The position numbers and the translations under genes were made by a program. From NCBI GenBank assembly GCA_049517675.1, contig JBEKRV010000004.1, positions 1 through 64,000 on the forward strand: a DNA stretch of 64,000 bases. The letters run 5' to 3'. Positions 26,416-34,543 of the stretch are shown here, piece after piece; positions within the stretch are counted from its first letter, which is position 1; each line of letters opens with the position of its first letter. This DNA is from Bog-756 sp049517675. GTDB lineage: Bacteria > Actinomycetota > Acidimicrobiia > Acidimicrobiales > RAAP-2. Under the pieces are notes generated by a model that worked only from the letters and a program-made list of their open reading frames with translations, ran no database searches and was not told the origin of the DNA.

Positions 26416-26421
26416 ACCGTA
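26416..26421 (-). promoter_or_regulatory. Leaderless-type -10 element (TACGGT)
   Basis: TACGGT on the minus strand ends 7 bases before the GTG at 26408. Confidence 0.45.
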
Positions 26422-26432
26422 GCGGGCGGCGG

Positions 26433-26500
26433 CCGGCTGCCCCGTCCCCGCACCCGGCTGCCCGTCCCTACACCCGGCTGCCCCGTCCCCGCACCCGGCT
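26433..26500. repeat. Tandem repeat, 20-21-base unit, about 3.4 copies
   Basis: CCGGCTGCCCCGTCCCCGCA(C) is repeated from 26433, 26454 and 26474 with a partial fourth copy at 26495. It fills most of the divergent gap between the mycothiol-type gene and the copper module. Confidence 0.75.
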
Positions 26501-26534
26501 GGTCGCCGACGTCCCGTCTCCGGTCCTGAGCAAT

Positions 26535-26540
26535 TACGCT
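26535..26540 (+). promoter_or_regulatory. Leaderless-type -10 element (TACGCT)
   Basis: TACGCT ends 7 bases before GTG 26548 and only 1 base before GTG 26542, so it favours 26548 as the start of the HMA gene and as the promoter of the copper module. Confidence 0.45.
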
Positions 26541-26547
26541 GGTGGCC

Positions 26548-26814
26548 GTGACCTCCACCGATTCCGATCCCCACAGCCCCACCGCGGCCCGCTCGACGGC
26601 CACGTCGGTCCAGCTGGTCGTCGAAGGGATGCACTGCGGCTCGTGCGTCGCACTGATCGAGGAGACCCTCACCGAGCACGCCGGGGTGACCAGCGCCTCG
26701 GTGGACCTCGAGTCCGCGCGTGCCGTGGTCGGGTTCGACCCGGCACAGACCGACGTCGAGGCGCTGACCGCCGCCGTCGCCGAGGCCGGGTACGCCGCGA
26801 CCCCGGTCGGCTGA
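26548..26814 (+). CDS. Heavy-metal-associated (HMA) domain protein, CopZ-like copper chaperone
   Basis: 88 residues: a flexible start of about 20 residues, then one ferredoxin-like HMA domain with the Cu(I)-binding motif GMHCGSC and the closing AGYAATPVG. It would carry copper in the cytoplasm to the ATPase encoded 29 bases downstream, which has its own HMA domain. The GTG at 26542 is an alternative start, but the -10 spacing favours 26548. Confidence 0.85.
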   Translation: MTSTDSDPHSPTAARSTATSVQLVVEGMHCGSCVALIEETLTEHAGVTSASVDLESARAVVGFDPAQTDVEALTAAVAEAGYAATPVG

Positions 26815-26843
26815 CAGGGACCGGCTCCCATGGTGACCTCCCC

Positions 26844-29528
26844 ATGGTGACCACACCGACCGAGGTAGCCGAGCGGCTCGGGCAGGACCACGAGCTCGCG
26901 ACAGCCGAGCTGGACCTGGGCGGCATGCACTGCAGCGCGTGCGCCACCAGGATCCAGCGATCGCTCGGCAAGCTCCCCGCCGTGGCCAGTGCCTCGGTGA
27001 ACCTGGCGACCCACCGGGCCTTCGTCTCCTACGACCCCGGCCTGGCCGGGGACGCCGACCTGGTCGCCGCCGTCACCGCTGTCGGCTACACGGCATCACC
27101 GGTGTCCGAGGACGTGCCGACCACCGGTCCGTCCGACCCGGACCACTGGATGGTCCGCATGGTCCTCTCGTGGCCACTCGCCCTGGCAGCGTTGGCGGTG
27201 GCCCTCTTCGCGCCCGAGACGTCCACACCGAGTTGGATCGTCCTGTTCCTGGCCATCGCCGTGGAAATCGCCGGTGGCTGGCCCTTCCTCCGCAACGCCG
27301 CCCGCCTGCTCCGCCACGGCGCCACCAACATGGACACCCTGATCGCGCTGGGCACCCTGGCCGCGCTGGCCGTCTCCGCGGTGGAGGCGATCGCCCTCGG
27401 GGGCCGCCACGTCCACCTGGGCGGCAGTGACGCCTTCGCCGCCCGCCTGCACGGGGTCATGGCACCGATCATCGTGGCCATCCTGGTGACCGGGCGGGCG
27501 ATCGAGGCCCGGGTACGCGAGCGGGCCGCGGCGGCCCTGCACTCGCTGCTCTCCCTCCGCCCCCCGACGGCACGGGTGATCCGGGGTGCCGACGACGAGG
27601 GTGAGCTCGTCGCCCCCGAGAGCGTGCCGGTCGGTGCACTGGTCAAGGTGCTCCCGGGCGAGGCCCTCCCCCTCGACGGGACCGTCGTCAGCGGCGTCTC
27701 GGCCGTCGACGAGTCGATGCTCACCGGCGAGCCCCTTCCGGTCGACCGCGAGCCGGGCGACCAGGTGACCGGGGGGACTCGCAACGGCAGCGGGGTCCTG
27801 GTGGTCAAGGTGGGTGCCGTGGCGGCCGAATCGGTGCTGGCCCGACTCCAGCGCCTGGTCGAGGAGGCGCAGCGGGACAAGGCGCCGCTCCAGCGCATCG
27901 CCGACCGCATCAGCGCCGTGTTCGTGCCCGCCGTGCTCCTCGGGGCGGCCACCACCTTCGTCGTGTGGTGGGCCGTGGTCGGCAACTTCGGGCGCGGGGT
28001 GCTGGCGGCGTTGGCCGTGCTCCTGGTCGCCTGCCCCTGCGCGATGGGCCTGGCCGCCCCCGTCGCGATGATGGTCGGCTGCGGCCGGGCGGCGGCGTTG
28101 GGGATCTTCGTCCGCAGCGGCGACGCCCTGGAGCGCCTGGCCCGGGTCGACCGCGTGGCCTTCGACAAGACCGGCACCCTGACCGAGCGTCACGCCGCCG
28201 TGGGCGACGTCGCCGTGGTGGCGGGCCAGGACCCGGCCACGGTGGTCGCCCTGGCCGCGGCCGTCGAGTCGGCGAGCGACCACCCGATCGCGTCGGCCGT
28301 GCGCGAGCAGGCGGACCGCTCCCCGGCGCTGCCGGTGCCGCCGGCCACCGACGTCCGGGCCGTCGCCGGGATCGGGGTGTCGGGAACCGTCGACGGCCAC
28401 CTGATCGAAGTCGGTCGCGTCCTGCCCGAGCACCTCGACGCCGACCTCGCCGGGCCCGTCGAGCGCTGGCACGACCGGGGGGAGAGTGTCATCGTCGTCA
28501 AACGGGACGGGGTGGTCCTCGGCGCCCTGTCCGTGTCCACACCGCTCCGCCCCGAGGCCCGGCCGACCGTCGACCACCTGCGTCGACTCGGGCTCCCGAC
28601 GACCATCCTCAGCGGAGACAGCGCCCCTGCGGTCGGGGCGGCCGCGGCGGCGCTCGGCATCACCGACGCCCGCAGCGCGCTCAGTCCGGCGGACAAGCTG
28701 TCCGCCCTCGCCGACATGCGGTCGCACGGCGACCGGGTGCTCATGGTCGGCGACGGGGTCAACGACGCGCCGGCGCTGGCGGCCGCCGAGGTGGGCTGCG
28801 CCATCGGCAGCGGCTCCGAGGCGGCGCTGGCCAACAGCGACGTGGCGCTCCTCGGGAACGACCTGCAGGGCGTCCCGGCGGCCGTGGGCATGGCCCGGTC
28901 GACCTACGCGATCATCGTGCAGAACTTCGGATGGGCCATGGGCTACAACGTGGCGGCCCTACCGCTGGCCGCGTTCGGCCTGCTCGACCCATTGGTGGCC
29001 GCGCTGGCCATGGGCCTCTCGAGTGTCCTCGTGGTGCTGAACAGCCTGCGGCTGTCCCGACTGGGGCGATCGGGACTGGAAGGCGTCGGGGGAGGCCGTG
29101 GGACGACCGGCCGGTGGGGCGTGGTCGTTTCGGTCCTCCTCCCCGTCGTGCTCTTCGCCGGTCTCACCGTCGTGAGCCAGGTGGTGTCACCCGCCCGCGG
29201 GGAGTCGCTCCTGCCCGAGCTGCCGTCACTGACCAACACCCAGCTCCCCGACGGCGGCTCGCTCGAGAGCTACTTCGACCCCGGCAGCGCCGGTGTCAAC
29301 CAGTGGCACCTGATCTTCTACGGCACGCCGGCCCAGGTCGCCTCGACCCACCCCCGGGTCGTGGCCGGCCCGGTGGGCACGCCGCCGGAGGCACTCCGCC
29401 AGCTCACCGTCGGACCGGGGCACTTCACCGAGATCGTGGTCCTCACCCCGGGGAGGTGGCGGTTCCAGGTGACCAGCCGCTTCGGGACGAGGACCGTCTC
29501 GTTGTCGTTTCACGACACGGTCCCGTAG
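26844..29528 (+). CDS. copA: Copper P1B-type ATPase with C-terminal outer domain
   Basis: 894 residues. Order: HMA domain with GMHCSAC (Cys30, Cys33); membrane helices from about 95; TGEPLP actuator loop; CPC in the membrane (397-399), the Cu(I) type; phosphorylation site DKTGT (Asp441); DHPIAS (His480); GDGVND (637-641). All pump signatures are intact, so it should export Cu(I). After the usual last helix pair it continues for about 150 residues: another membrane segment (about 758-782) and a domain (about 819-894) with NQWHLIFYG, VGPGHFTEIVVLTPGRW and FQVTS that resembles YtkA/CopD-type outer domains. The secreted copper monooxygenase gene follows 102 bases later. A role in loading cuproenzymes is an inference. 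Confidence 0.9.
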   Translation: MVTTPTEVAERLGQDHELATAELDLGGMHCSACATRIQRSLGKLPAVASASVNLATHRAFVSYDPGLAGDADLVAAVTAVGYTASPVSEDVPTTGPSDPDHWMVRMVLSWPLALAALAVALFAPETSTPSWIVLFLAIAVEIAGGWPFLRNAARLLRHGATNMDTLIALGTLAALAVSAVEAIALGGRHVHLGGSDAFAARLHGVMAPIIVAILVTGRAIEARVRERAAAALHSLLSLRPPTARVIRGADDEGELVAPESVPVGALVKVLPGEALPLDGTVVSGVSAVDESMLTGEPLPVDREPGDQVTGGTRNGSGVLVVKVGAVAAESVLARLQRLVEEAQRDKAPLQRIADRISAVFVPAVLLGAATTFVVWWAVVGNFGRGVLAALAVLLVACPCAMGLAAPVAMMVGCGRAAALGIFVRSGDALERLARVDRVAFDKTGTLTERHAAVGDVAVVAGQDPATVVALAAAVESASDHPIASAVREQADRSPALPVPPATDVRAVAGIGVSGTVDGHLIEVGRVLPEHLDADLAGPVERWHDRGESVIVVKRDGVVLGALSVSTPLRPEARPTVDHLRRLGLPTTILSGDSAPAVGAAAAALGITDARSALSPADKLSALADMRSHGDRVLMVGDGVNDAPALAAAEVGCAIGSGSEAALANSDVALLGNDLQGVPAAVGMARSTYAIIVQNFGWAMGYNVAALPLAAFGLLDPLVAALAMGLSSVLVVLNSLRLSRLGRSGLEGVGGGRGTTGRWGVVVSVLLPVVLFAGLTVVSQVVSPARGESLLPELPSLTNTQLPDGGSLESYFDPGSAGVNQWHLIFYGTPAQVASTHPRVVAGPVGTPPEALRQLTVGPGHFTEIVVLTPGRWRFQVTSRFGTRTVSLSFHDTVP

Positions 29529-29617
29529 ACGCTCCGCCGGGGCGGTGGCGCCTTCGGCCGGTGACGATCGGCCGGTGAGGATCGGCAGGTGTCTCGGCGG
29601 TACACCCGGTCCACGGC

Positions 29618-29623
29618 TAGCCT
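29618..29623 (+). promoter_or_regulatory. Leaderless-type -10 element (TAGCCT)
   Basis: TAGCCT ends 7 bases before the ATG at 29631, so the monooxygenase gene may have its own promoter besides read-through from the ATPase gene. Confidence 0.45.
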
Positions 29624-29630
29624 CGCTGCA

Positions 29631-30803
29631 ATGACCTCTCGACTCGCGCGCCTCGCACTGGCTGGGTTCCTCGTCACGACCGCCCTGGCCATCGGACTCG
29701 GGGCCGCCCGGGCCGGTGCGTCGACACCCGAGCAGACCATCGTGATGAACGGGACGTCCTACACGCCGAAGGCTCCTCCCGGGGCCACCGACGACTACCA
29801 CTGCACGCTGGTGAACCCGCATGTCACCAAGAATTCGTTCATCGTGTCGGCCCACTTCTACCCGAACAGCATCGAAGTCCATCACGCCATCCTCTTCCTG
29901 ATCCCGCCGGCCCTCGCGTCCACCGCGCTCGCCGACGACAAGGGCGGCAAGGGCTGGACCTGCTTCGGCGAGTCGGCCCTCCCCAACTCGGTCCCGTCGA
30001 ACACCGGCGGGGGCGCACCGGCCACCGACGGTGCCGCGGGTGGCAAGCACTTCCAGGGCCAGATCTCCAACACCCCGTGGCTGACCGCGTGGGCGCCGGG
30101 AGCGGGAGAGGACGTGATGCCGAAGGGCACCGGCGCCGAGCTCCCGGCCGGCAGCCTGGTCGTCATGCAGATCCACTACAACCTGCTGCGGGGCGACAAG
30201 CCGGTGCGGGCCGGTCTCGTGCTCCACACGGTGCCGGCGTCGACGCCGTTGCAGCCCCTCCACCTCGACCTCCTCCCTGCCCCGCCGGACGTGCCGTGCC
30301 CGGCCGACGTGACCGGAGCGCTCTGCAGCCGCTCGGCCGAGCTGACCAACCTGGGCCAGCGGTTCGGACAGAGCGCCATCGCCTTCGACAACGTCCTGGA
30401 GACGGTCTGCGGCCGCAATCCTGCGAGCCCTCCGGAAGGGAACACGACGACGTGCACGTGGCCGATCGGCGGTGACCAGACCATCCTCCGGCTCACGGCC
30501 CACATGCACCTGACCGGTCGGGCGATGCAGATCGTCCTCAACCCGGGTCAACCGGACGCCCAGACACTGCTGAACGTGACCAATTACGACTTCGACTACC
30601 AACGCTCCTACAACCTGGCGCACCCCGTCATGACCCAGCCGGGCGACACCATCGGGGTCACGTGCACCTTCGACCCGACCCTGGCCGAGGAACTGCCGCA
30701 GCTCCGGAAGCTCCCACCGCACTTCACCGTCTGGGGCGACGGATCCTCCGACGAGATGTGCCTGGCCATCATCCAGTCGGTCAGGGGCGTCTACACCGGC
30801 TGA
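29631..30803 (+). CDS. Secreted type II copper monooxygenase (PHM/DBH-like)
   Basis: 390 residues with a Sec signal peptide (about 1-30, cut near ARAGAS). The copper ligands of the peptidylglycine/dopamine-beta-monooxygenase family can be assigned: CuH site His84-His85 (EVHHAIL) and His182 (QIHYN); CuM site His291 and His293 (TAHMHLTG) and Met376 (SDEMC). Six of six expected ligands in the right order strongly support an ascorbate-type copper monooxygenase. Ten or so Cys could form disulfides outside the cell. It lies directly after the copper ATPase, which probably supplies its metal. Substrate unknown; the eukaryotic enzymes act on peptides or dopamine. Confidence 0.82.
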   Translation: MTSRLARLALAGFLVTTALAIGLGAARAGASTPEQTIVMNGTSYTPKAPPGATDDYHCTLVNPHVTKNSFIVSAHFYPNSIEVHHAILFLIPPALASTALADDKGGKGWTCFGESALPNSVPSNTGGGAPATDGAAGGKHFQGQISNTPWLTAWAPGAGEDVMPKGTGAELPAGSLVVMQIHYNLLRGDKPVRAGLVLHTVPASTPLQPLHLDLLPAPPDVPCPADVTGALCSRSAELTNLGQRFGQSAIAFDNVLETVCGRNPASPPEGNTTTCTWPIGGDQTILRLTAHMHLTGRAMQIVLNPGQPDAQTLLNVTNYDFDYQRSYNLAHPVMTQPGDTIGVTCTFDPTLAEELPQLRKLPPHFTVWGDGSSDEMCLAIIQSVRGVYTG

Positions 30804-30804
30804 T

Positions 30805-30823
30805 CGCCGGAGGACGCCCGGCG
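30805..30823. terminator. Hairpin between convergent genes
   Basis: CGCCGG (30805-30810) pairs with CCGGCG (30818-30823) between the monooxygenase and lipoprotein stops. Confidence 0.35.
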
Positions 30824-30831
30824 GACGCTGC

Positions 30832-31380
30832 TCAGTCGCCCGCCCAGCAGCCGAGGATGACGTCGGCCACCGTCACCGCCACGTACCCCGAACTGGTGGG
30901 CGGGACGCCGAACTGCGAGGGCAGCCCCGAGACGTCGACCAGCAGCACCTTCCAGTCCTTGCGGACGACGACCGAGCCGTCCGACGTCTGGAAGGCGCCC
31001 TGGCCCAGTCCCTCCAGGTCCCGGGACTTGCCCAACTGCGTCGCCAGTCCGTCGAAGTAGGCATAGGTCTGGTCCCAGGTGGACAGCTCCTTCACCGACA
31101 CCGTGTACGAGCCGGACGGTGTCGCGGTGGGATACCGGTAGGTGCACGAGTACAGATCGTCCACCCACGTCGGGGTCGTCACCTCGGCCGTCTCGCCCAG
31201 GGCGGAGACCATGTCCGCCTGGGCCTCGTCCGAGCAGACCTGACGGGCGATGGGCGACGGCTCCGCGCCCGCCGGCTTGGGCGCCTCGGTGGTCCGCGGC
31301 GACCCGGTCGTCGCTCCGCCCGAGCAACCGGTGACGGCCAGCCCGGCAACGAGGAGGAGGCCGATGGATCTGGAGCGCAC
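30832..31380 (-). CDS. Small lipoprotein of unknown function
   Basis: 182 residues. Signal peptide with lipobox VTGC (Cys19), then a Thr/Pro-rich linker, then a globular part with CTYRYPT, WKVLLVDVSG and Cys near the end (LGCWAG). Three Cys after the lipobox. The GTG start has no ribosome-binding site but TACTCT 7 bases upstream. Not recognised beyond lipoprotein; convergent with the copper monooxygenase gene. Confidence 0.72.
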   Translation of the reverse strand: MRSRSIGLLLVAGLAVTGCSGGATTGSPRTTEAPKPAGAEPSPIARQVCSDEAQADMVSALGETAEVTTPTWVDDLYSCTYRYPTATPSGSYTVSVKELSTWDQTYAYFDGLATQLGKSRDLEGLGQGAFQTSDGSVVVRKDWKVLLVDVSGLPSQFGVPPTSSGYVAVTVADVILGCWAGD

Positions 31381-31387
31381 GGGGCCG

Positions 31388-31393
31388 AGAGTA
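31388..31393 (-). promoter_or_regulatory. Leaderless-type -10 element (TACTCT)
   Basis: TACTCT on the minus strand ends 7 bases before the GTG at 31380. Confidence 0.45.
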
Positions 31394-31447
31394 GCAGTGG
31401 CCCCTCCGGAGCCTCCGTCGGCGGACGCCGGTGGTTCCGCCGGAACC

Positions 31448-32728
31448 TCAGGCGCCGGGGCTCCGGACGCCGGGCGGTGCCAGCACCCCGACCAACTCGA
31501 CGTGCTCGGTCATCGGGAACAGATCGAAGGCGCGCAGCGAGCGGAGGCTCCACCCGGCGTCGAGCATCACCTTGAGGTCGCGGGAGAACGGAGCGGGCTC
31601 GCAGGAGACGTAGACGACCCTTCTCGGCGCCGGGTCCAGTCCGCCGATCGCCGCCATCACCTCGCGGCCGGCCCCGGACCGGGCCGGGTCGAGGACCACC
31701 AGGTCCGGGCGGCCCAGACGGCGGGCCACCAGGCCGGGGGTCACGTCCGCCCGCACCGCCTCGACATGGCCGAGACCGGACACGTTCCGCTTCAGGTCGG
31801 CGATCGCCGGCCCGCTGCGTTCCACAGCACATACGGCCCCCGTCGCTCCGACGGCACGGGCCAGGGCGACGGTGAACAGCCCGGCTCCCGCGTAGAGGTC
31901 GACCACCCGGTCCCCCGGGCGGGCCCCGGCGCCTTCCACTACGACCCGGGTCAGGACCTCGGCCGCCATCGGGTGCACCTGCCAGAACACGCCGGCGTGG
32001 ATCCGGAAGTGGTTGCCCAGCACCTCGACCTCGAGGTGATCGGGCGGGCGCAGGGTCCGGCCCTTCCACACGAGGCCGGCGTCGACATCGGGCAGTCCCT
32101 CCAGTCGTTGCTTCCCCGTCTCCACCAGCACCACCGCCGTTCCCCCGTCGGGTGATGCCGACACCTCGATCCGGCGGGCGCCGGCCCACGGGACCGAGCC
32201 GACCCCCACCCGGTTGACCGCGTCGGTGGCGATCGGGCACACCGCCACCCGCTCGATGTCGTGACTGCGGTGGCGCCGCAGTCCCACCCTGCCCTCGGGA
32301 TCCACGGCGAAGGCCACCCGGGTGCGCCAGGCGAGGCCCCCGGGGGCGCCGTCGACCTCCTCGACTTCGACCCGCAGCTCGACGCCGGCCACGCGGGCGA
32401 GCTGCTCGGCGACGAGGTCCTCCTTCAGCCGGCGTTGGGCGCCGAGAGCCACGTGCTGGAAGTCGCAGCCGCCGCAACGGCCGGGGCCGGCGTGGGTGCA
32501 GGGCGGGTCGACGCGGTCCGGCGACGCGTCGAGCACCTCGACGGCGTCGGCCCGGAGGAACGACGTCGTCTCCGACGTGATACGGGCTCGCACCCGCTCG
32601 CCGGGAAGGCTGTGTCGGACGAACACGACCCGTCCGTCCGGGCCCCGGGCCACGCAGCCCCCACCCGCGGCGACGGCACCCACCTCGAGCTCGACGACGT
32701 CGTCCGGCACCGTGGGGAGCGTGGCCAT
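31448..32728 (-). CDS. TRAM-domain class I SAM-dependent RNA uridine methyltransferase (TrmA/RumA family)
   Basis: 426 residues. A TRAM/OB-fold N-terminal part (about 1-60, VVFVRHSLPGERVRA) is followed by four Cys suited to a 4Fe-4S cluster (CTHAGPGRCGGCDFQH plus a later VCPIATD). The SAM-binding motif is DLYAGAGLF, the nucleophile lies in YVSCEPAPFSRDL, and the general base Glu in MTEHVELV, as in RumA/RlmD enzymes that make 5-methyluridine in rRNA or tRNA. Which RNA is modified is not determined. The ATG has no ribosome-binding site, but TAAGAA ends 7 bases upstream. Confidence 0.88.
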   Translation of the reverse strand: MATLPTVPDDVVELEVGAVAAGGGCVARGPDGRVVFVRHSLPGERVRARITSETTSFLRADAVEVLDASPDRVDPPCTHAGPGRCGGCDFQHVALGAQRRLKEDLVAEQLARVAGVELRVEVEEVDGAPGGLAWRTRVAFAVDPEGRVGLRRHRSHDIERVAVCPIATDAVNRVGVGSVPWAGARRIEVSASPDGGTAVVLVETGKQRLEGLPDVDAGLVWKGRTLRPPDHLEVEVLGNHFRIHAGVFWQVHPMAAEVLTRVVVEGAGARPGDRVVDLYAGAGLFTVALARAVGATGAVCAVERSGPAIADLKRNVSGLGHVEAVRADVTPGLVARRLGRPDLVVLDPARSGAGREVMAAIGGLDPAPRRVVYVSCEPAPFSRDLKVMLDAGWSLRSLRAFDLFPMTEHVELVGVLAPPGVRSPGA

Positions 32729-32735
32729 GGCCCGG

Positions 32736-32741
32736 TTCTTA
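32736..32741 (-). promoter_or_regulatory. Leaderless-type -10-like element (TAAGAA)
   Basis: TAAGAA on the minus strand ends 7 bases before the ATG at 32728. The last base departs from TANNNT. Confidence 0.35.
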
Positions 32742-32825
32742 GCACCCGCCGGACAGGAGCCCCGACGGCGGTACGGTGAGGACCGACCCACTGCCACCGG
32801 GCGGTCCGGGACCGGGGAGGACACC

Positions 32826-33494
32826 GTGGACATCTTCGAGGCGCTCTACACGACTCGCGCCATGCGCCGGGTACGACCGGACCCGGTCCCGATGGACGTC
32901 CAGGCCTCGATCCTGGATGCCGCCATCCGCGCCCCGTCGGGCGGCAACACCCAGAACTGGAAGTTCCTCCTGGTCGACGACAAGGAGGTGATCGGTCGGA
33001 TCGCACCCCTCTACCAGGACGCCATCGCGCAGCTGTGGACCACGGTCTACGCCGACCGGCTGGCCGCGGCCAACGCCGATCCCGACGACCCCGAGAGCAT
33101 CCAGATGCTCAAGGTCCAGCGTTCGGCCCAGTGGCTCGCCGACCACTTCGCCGAGGTGCCACTGTTCCTCTTCGCCTTCGTCCAAGGGGACCCGACGGGA
33201 GGATCCATCTACCCGGCGGTGTGGAGCGCCCAGCTGGCCGCGCGGGCCCACGGGGTCGGCAGCTCCCTGACCGCCGTGCTCGGATTCTGGTATCCGTCCG
33301 AGACGTTCGAGATCCTGGGCGTTCCGACCGACGAGCAGTGGATCATGGCCTGCTGCGTGAGCTTCGGGTACCCGACGGGCCGCTGGGGGGTCGCCGGCCG
33401 GCGGCCCGTCCACGAGGTCGCCTACCGCAACCGGTGGGGAACGCCGATCGGATTCACCGCCGATGGCCCACTGTGGTCACCCGGACAGGAATGA
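32826..33494 (+). CDS. Nitroreductase-family FMN oxidoreductase
   Basis: 222 residues. FEALYTTRAMRRVRPDPVP at the start binds FMN phosphate (Arg-rich), and APSGGNTQNWKFLLV is the classical Ser-Gly-Gly-Asn motif. The C-terminal CCVSFGYPTGRWGVAGRRPVHE is close to the usual family ending. Such enzymes use FMN and NAD(P)H, or sometimes F420, on nitro compounds, quinones or aldehydes; the true substrate is unknown. The GTG start has GGGGAGG at the right spacing. It is divergent from the RNA methyltransferase. Confidence 0.85.
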   Translation: MDIFEALYTTRAMRRVRPDPVPMDVQASILDAAIRAPSGGNTQNWKFLLVDDKEVIGRIAPLYQDAIAQLWTTVYADRLAAANADPDDPESIQMLKVQRSAQWLADHFAEVPLFLFAFVQGDPTGGSIYPAVWSAQLAARAHGVGSSLTAVLGFWYPSETFEILGVPTDEQWIMACCVSFGYPTGRWGVAGRRPVHEVAYRNRWGTPIGFTADGPLWSPGQE

Positions 33495-33636
33495 GGAGGC
33501 ACCGGTTCGGGACCTGGGGCAAACACCCTGGTCAACGGTCCGCTGCTAGAGTCTCGCGCCTGCAGTCCCGCGACCGTGGCCCCCGGGTGGGTCCGGAGAA
33601 TTCCACGGTCCGCGCGGGACAGGATTTCCCCAGTTC

Positions 33637-33711
33637 GCCGGTGTAGCTCAATGGCTAGAGTCCCTGCCTTCCAAGCAGGTTATGCGAGTTCGATTCTCGT
33701 CACCGGCTCCA
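33637..33711 (+). tRNA. tRNA-Gly (anticodon TCC)
   Basis: The 7-base acceptor stem GCCGGTG/CACCGGC is perfect, followed by a discriminator T and a genomic CCA (33709-33711). The anticodon arm CCTGC-CTTCCAA-GCAGG gives anticodon TCC, which reads GGA (and GGG by wobble). The T-loop GTTCGATTC is canonical. It stands alone; no integrase or attachment repeat is next to it. Confidence 0.96.
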
Positions 33712-33729
33712 GATCGACCACAGGGTGAG

Positions 33730-33750
33730 GCGCACCCCGGTCCGGTGCGC
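33730..33750 (+). terminator. Hairpin terminator downstream of tRNA-Gly
   Basis: GCGCACC (33730-33736) pairs perfectly with GGTGCGC (33744-33750). Confidence 0.5.
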
Positions 33751-33760
33751 GGTGCTCGCT

Positions 33761-33782
33761 CGTGGGCGTCGCACCGCCCACG
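33761..33782. terminator. Second strong hairpin between tRNA and convergent genes
   Basis: CGTGGGCG (33761-33768) pairs perfectly with CGCCCACG (33775-33782); it ends 17 bases after the stop of the minus-strand membrane gene, so it can serve both directions. Confidence 0.5.
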
Positions 33783-33798
33783 CTGCCGGCCCCGCCCT

Positions 33799-34002
33799 TC
33801 AGCGCGGCAAGGTGTAGCGCGCGAACACGTGCCACCCCACGAACGCCCACAGCACGAGCAGGATGACGAGGCCCGCCCGCCGCGCCGCCATCGCACCGGC
33901 CAGTTCGCCGAGGCTGGTCCACCGTCCGCCCGAGCACCGGCACACGATCTCCCACGCCACCGCGGCCGCCAGGAGTGCCACCCACAACACGGTCACCGCC
34001 AC
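33799..34002 (-). CDS. Small two-helix membrane protein (DUF6186-like)
   Basis: 67 residues with two hydrophobic helices (about 4-18 and 44-58) separated by a loop WEIVCRCSGGRWTSLGELAGA. From memory this loop resembles an uncharacterised actinobacterial family (DUF6186). The GTG at 34002 lies 2 bases from the stop of the upstream gene (34004-34006), so the two are coupled. Function unknown. Confidence 0.65.
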   Translation of the reverse strand: MAVTVLWVALLAAAVAWEIVCRCSGGRWTSLGELAGAMAARRAGLVILLVLWAFVGWHVFARYTLPR

Positions 34003-34003
34003 G

Positions 34004-34423
34004 TCAGACGGCCCCCTCGGATCGTCCCGGACGGACCGGCGGATGGATGAACACTCCCCAACCCACCGCCAGCCACACTCCGAAGAGGGCGAACCGCGCC
34101 CAGTGCCACCGCATGGCGTGATCGACGGTCGTGCTGAGCGTGGGCACCACCACCGACCGGCCGCCGAGAGCGAGACCCAGTCCTTCGAGCGCCAGGGCGA
34201 AGACCAGGAAGAGGATCCACGGCAGCGTCGCCCGCTGCGGGCGCGTGGCCACCACGTGCTCGGCCGGTCCACGGTGGCGGTCCGCCGGGACGCCCACGGA
34301 AACCGCGACGGCGATGGCCACGGGAAGGGCGACCGCCCCGTAGGCGACGGCGGTGAACGGGTGGCGTCCGGTGGCCCACCAGGCGTAGCCGGTCGTCACC
34401 AGAACCATCACGGCCACCATCAC
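34004..34423 (-). CDS. Integral membrane protein of unknown function
   Basis: About 139 residues with four hydrophobic segments (starting VAVMVLVTTGYAWW, AVALPVAIAVAVSV, ILFLVFALALEGLGL and FALFGVWLAVGWGVF). No family recognised. The start is either GTG 34423 or ATG 34420; neither has a ribosome-binding site. It precedes and is coupled to the small two-helix protein, so the pair may form one complex. Confidence 0.6.
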   Translation of the reverse strand: MMVAVMVLVTTGYAWWATGRHPFTAVAYGAVALPVAIAVAVSVGVPADRHRGPAEHVVATRPQRATLPWILFLVFALALEGLGLALGGRSVVVPTLSTTVDHAMRWHWARFALFGVWLAVGWGVFIHPPVRPGRSEGAV

Positions 34424-34543
34424 CCGACCGGCCGACGACCGATGGTGCCGCCCCGTGGGTCCCGATCCGTCGCCTACCGCTTCGATCGCCCCATGGTAGA
34501 TGGCCGCGTCAGCCCCGAGACGCGTTCGCCGTGAGCGTCGGCG

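Noticed and set aside
25554..26843. A long in-frame plus-strand extension upstream of the copper ATPase
   Set aside because: It lies opposite the mycothiol-type gene and has no family motif. The ATPase's own HMA domain begins just after ATG 26844.
33637..33711. tRNA-Gly as an integration site of a mobile element
   Set aside because: No integrase, no repeated tRNA 3' end and no change in base composition nearby.
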